NCBI GenBank assembly: GCA_026387915.1
Contig: JAPLKS010000022.1
Span: 1-64,000 of the forward strand
Direction: 5' to 3'
DNA from: Gemmatimonadota bacterium
GTDB lineage: Bacteria > Gemmatimonadota > Gemmatimonadetes > Gemmatimonadales > Gemmatimonadaceae
Length of the DNA stretch: 64,000 nucleotides
This document shows, in pieces, positions 63,215 through 64,000 of this stretch. Within the stretch, counting starts at the first letter, position 1. Every line of letters starts with the position of its first letter. A program made the translations under genes and the position numbers. The notes beneath the pieces were generated by a model. The model worked only from the letters and a program-made list of their open reading frames with translations, was not told where the DNA came from and did no database searches.

Positions 63215-64000
63215 TACGGCTTCGCCGGCTTGATGCGTGTGAAGACGATCGGCTTCACACTCGCCTCGATGGGAACTGACACCGACGTGACGCCTCCCTT
63301 TTCATCCAGCGCAAAGGTGACGCGTCCGCTCAGCATAGCCTTCGGTGCAACCGCGAACACATCGTAGTGCACATGCTCAAGCGGCACTTTGATGTCATCA
63401 AGCGCCATGTCGAGCCCTTTCGCGCCAGCGTGAATCTCCAGAACGCCGTAGCCGGGGTGCTCATATCGACCCGCAAAGTCCGCCAACGCGCGCGACGGGG
63501 TCGTGCCAGCCACGCGTGTCTTGATGTCTGCCGCTCGCATGGCCTTCATCGCAGAGTCGGCCATCTTCGTCTGCTTGCGAGCCGTCCCAGTCCAGTCGAG
63601 CGGGGGGAGACCCAACATCCGATCTACCAGATACAGCGCGAGCGCGTTCGGCAGTGGATTCCCGCCACCATCAGTGTTTCCAGTGTTCGAGAGAATCACA
63701 AAACCAATCTTGTCGTTCGGCAGCCACCCCATCTGCGAAATGAATCCATCAATACCGCCGCCGTGAATCACCACCTTGTGGCCACGGTAGCCCACCACGC
63801 CGAGTCCGAGCGCGTACGTGTCCGGCCCGAGTTCCGGCACACCGGCAAACAGCCATGCGCCGGGCACCACCGCGCGCGACGTCTGCATCACCGAGTCCTG
63901 CTTCGCCGAAACGAGTTGCTTCCCTTCCCAAGCGCCGAAGTGCATCCGGAAGGATACGTACTTGAGCATGTCGTCCACGCTCGCATTGATCGATCCCGCC
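63214..64000 (-). CDS. serine hydrolase, beta-lactamase family, C-terminal part (5' end outside window)
   Basis: The frame is open to the right edge (AGSINASVDDML), which matches the region after the catalytic core of PF00144 hydrolases. HGGGIDGF is the third-box HxG. The N-terminus with SxxK and YxN is outside the window. A C-terminal beta-domain (YEHPGYGVLEIHAGAKGL) follows the core. Together with the genes at 1.3, 3.0 and 20.9 kb this is the fourth beta-lactamase-fold hydrolase in the window. Confidence 0.88.
   Translation of the reverse strand, partial: AGSINASVDDMLKYVSFRMHFGAWEGKQLVSAKQDSVMQTSRAVVPGAWLFAGVPELGPDTYALGLGVVGYRGHKVVIHGGGIDGFISQMGWLPNDKIGFVILSNTGNTDGGGNPLPNALALYLVDRMLGLPPLDWTGTARKQTKMADSAMKAMRAADIKTRVAGTTPSRALADFAGRYEHPGYGVLEIHAGAKGLDMALDDIKVPLEHVHYDVFAVAPKAMLSGRVTFALDEKGGVTSVSVPIEASVKPIVFTRIKPAKP

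Overview
The window is 64 kb of high-GC bacterial chromosome with about 46 protein-coding genes, no rRNA or tRNA gene, no insertion sequence, no CRISPR array and no phage gene that I can recognise. The gene content resembles Gemmatimonadota (Gemmatimonas-like) soil bacteria: many exported serine hydrolases of the beta-lactamase fold, PD40-amidohydrolase fusions, a large BNR/sortilin-type propeller protein, an ABC-permease/M1-aminopeptidase fusion, a PadR-permease pair and Tat-exported oxidoreductases. This taxonomic call is inference from gene families, not from a marker gene or a database search.

Layout. 1-5.9 kb: the end of an ABC-F ATPase, two exported serine hydrolases, a small membrane protein, a Vat-type xenobiotic acetyltransferase and an SRPBCC protein. 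5.9-13 kb (minus strand): a penicillin-acylase-family Ntn hydrolase, an exported protein of unknown function and a PD40-amidohydrolase. 13.3-21.9 kb (plus): an ABC ATPase, an ABC-2/M1 peptidase fusion, a HabA/StyC-like membrane protein, a PAP2-like membrane protein, a Tat-exported spermidine-dehydrogenase-like flavoprotein and a class A beta-lactamase-like protein. 21.9-24.4 kb: a PadR regulator with a clear promoter/operator, its membrane partner and an exported DinB protein, closed by a perfect 44-bp palindrome. 24.5-31.5 kb (minus): BNR protein, KatG and Tgt. 31.6-36.7 kb (plus): methyltransferase, SBP56-like lipoprotein, DHCW cupin, two small membrane proteins and a Tat-exported LanC-like protein. 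36.7-40.5 kb (minus): M19 dipeptidase, D-aminoacylase-like amidohydrolase and a calpain-like protease. 40.5-44.2 kb (plus): ACT protein, CPBP protease, polyferredoxin, HhH protein and CDP-alcohol phosphotransferase. Then TrpB2 (minus) and a giant SAM-cyclase-AAA-TPR protein (plus).

The most interesting region is 49.8-56.5 kb. Four tightly packed plus-strand genes encode a VioB/RebD-like ferritin-fold protein, a LodA/GoxA-like protein (the family whose active site is the protein-derived cofactor cysteine tryptophylquinone, CTQ), a radical SAM/SPASM protein resembling the QhpD type, and a flavin monooxygenase of the LodB/QhpG type. Known LodA-like oxidases are described as needing only the flavoprotein, whereas the radical SAM plus flavoprotein pair belongs to quinohemoprotein amine dehydrogenase maturation. 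The combination here suggests an undescribed quinocofactor enzyme that receives more than one post-translational modification and may feed a VioB-like partner.

The window ends with a DUF3830 gene, a PQQ- and haem-dependent dehydrogenase lipoprotein, an NTF2-like lipoprotein, a second penicillin-acylase homologue, an exported esterase and a truncated serine hydrolase. The overall picture is of a cell investing in exported peptidases, amidases and quinoprotein oxidases, plausibly for scavenging peptides, D-amino-acid derivatives and amines outside the cytoplasm.
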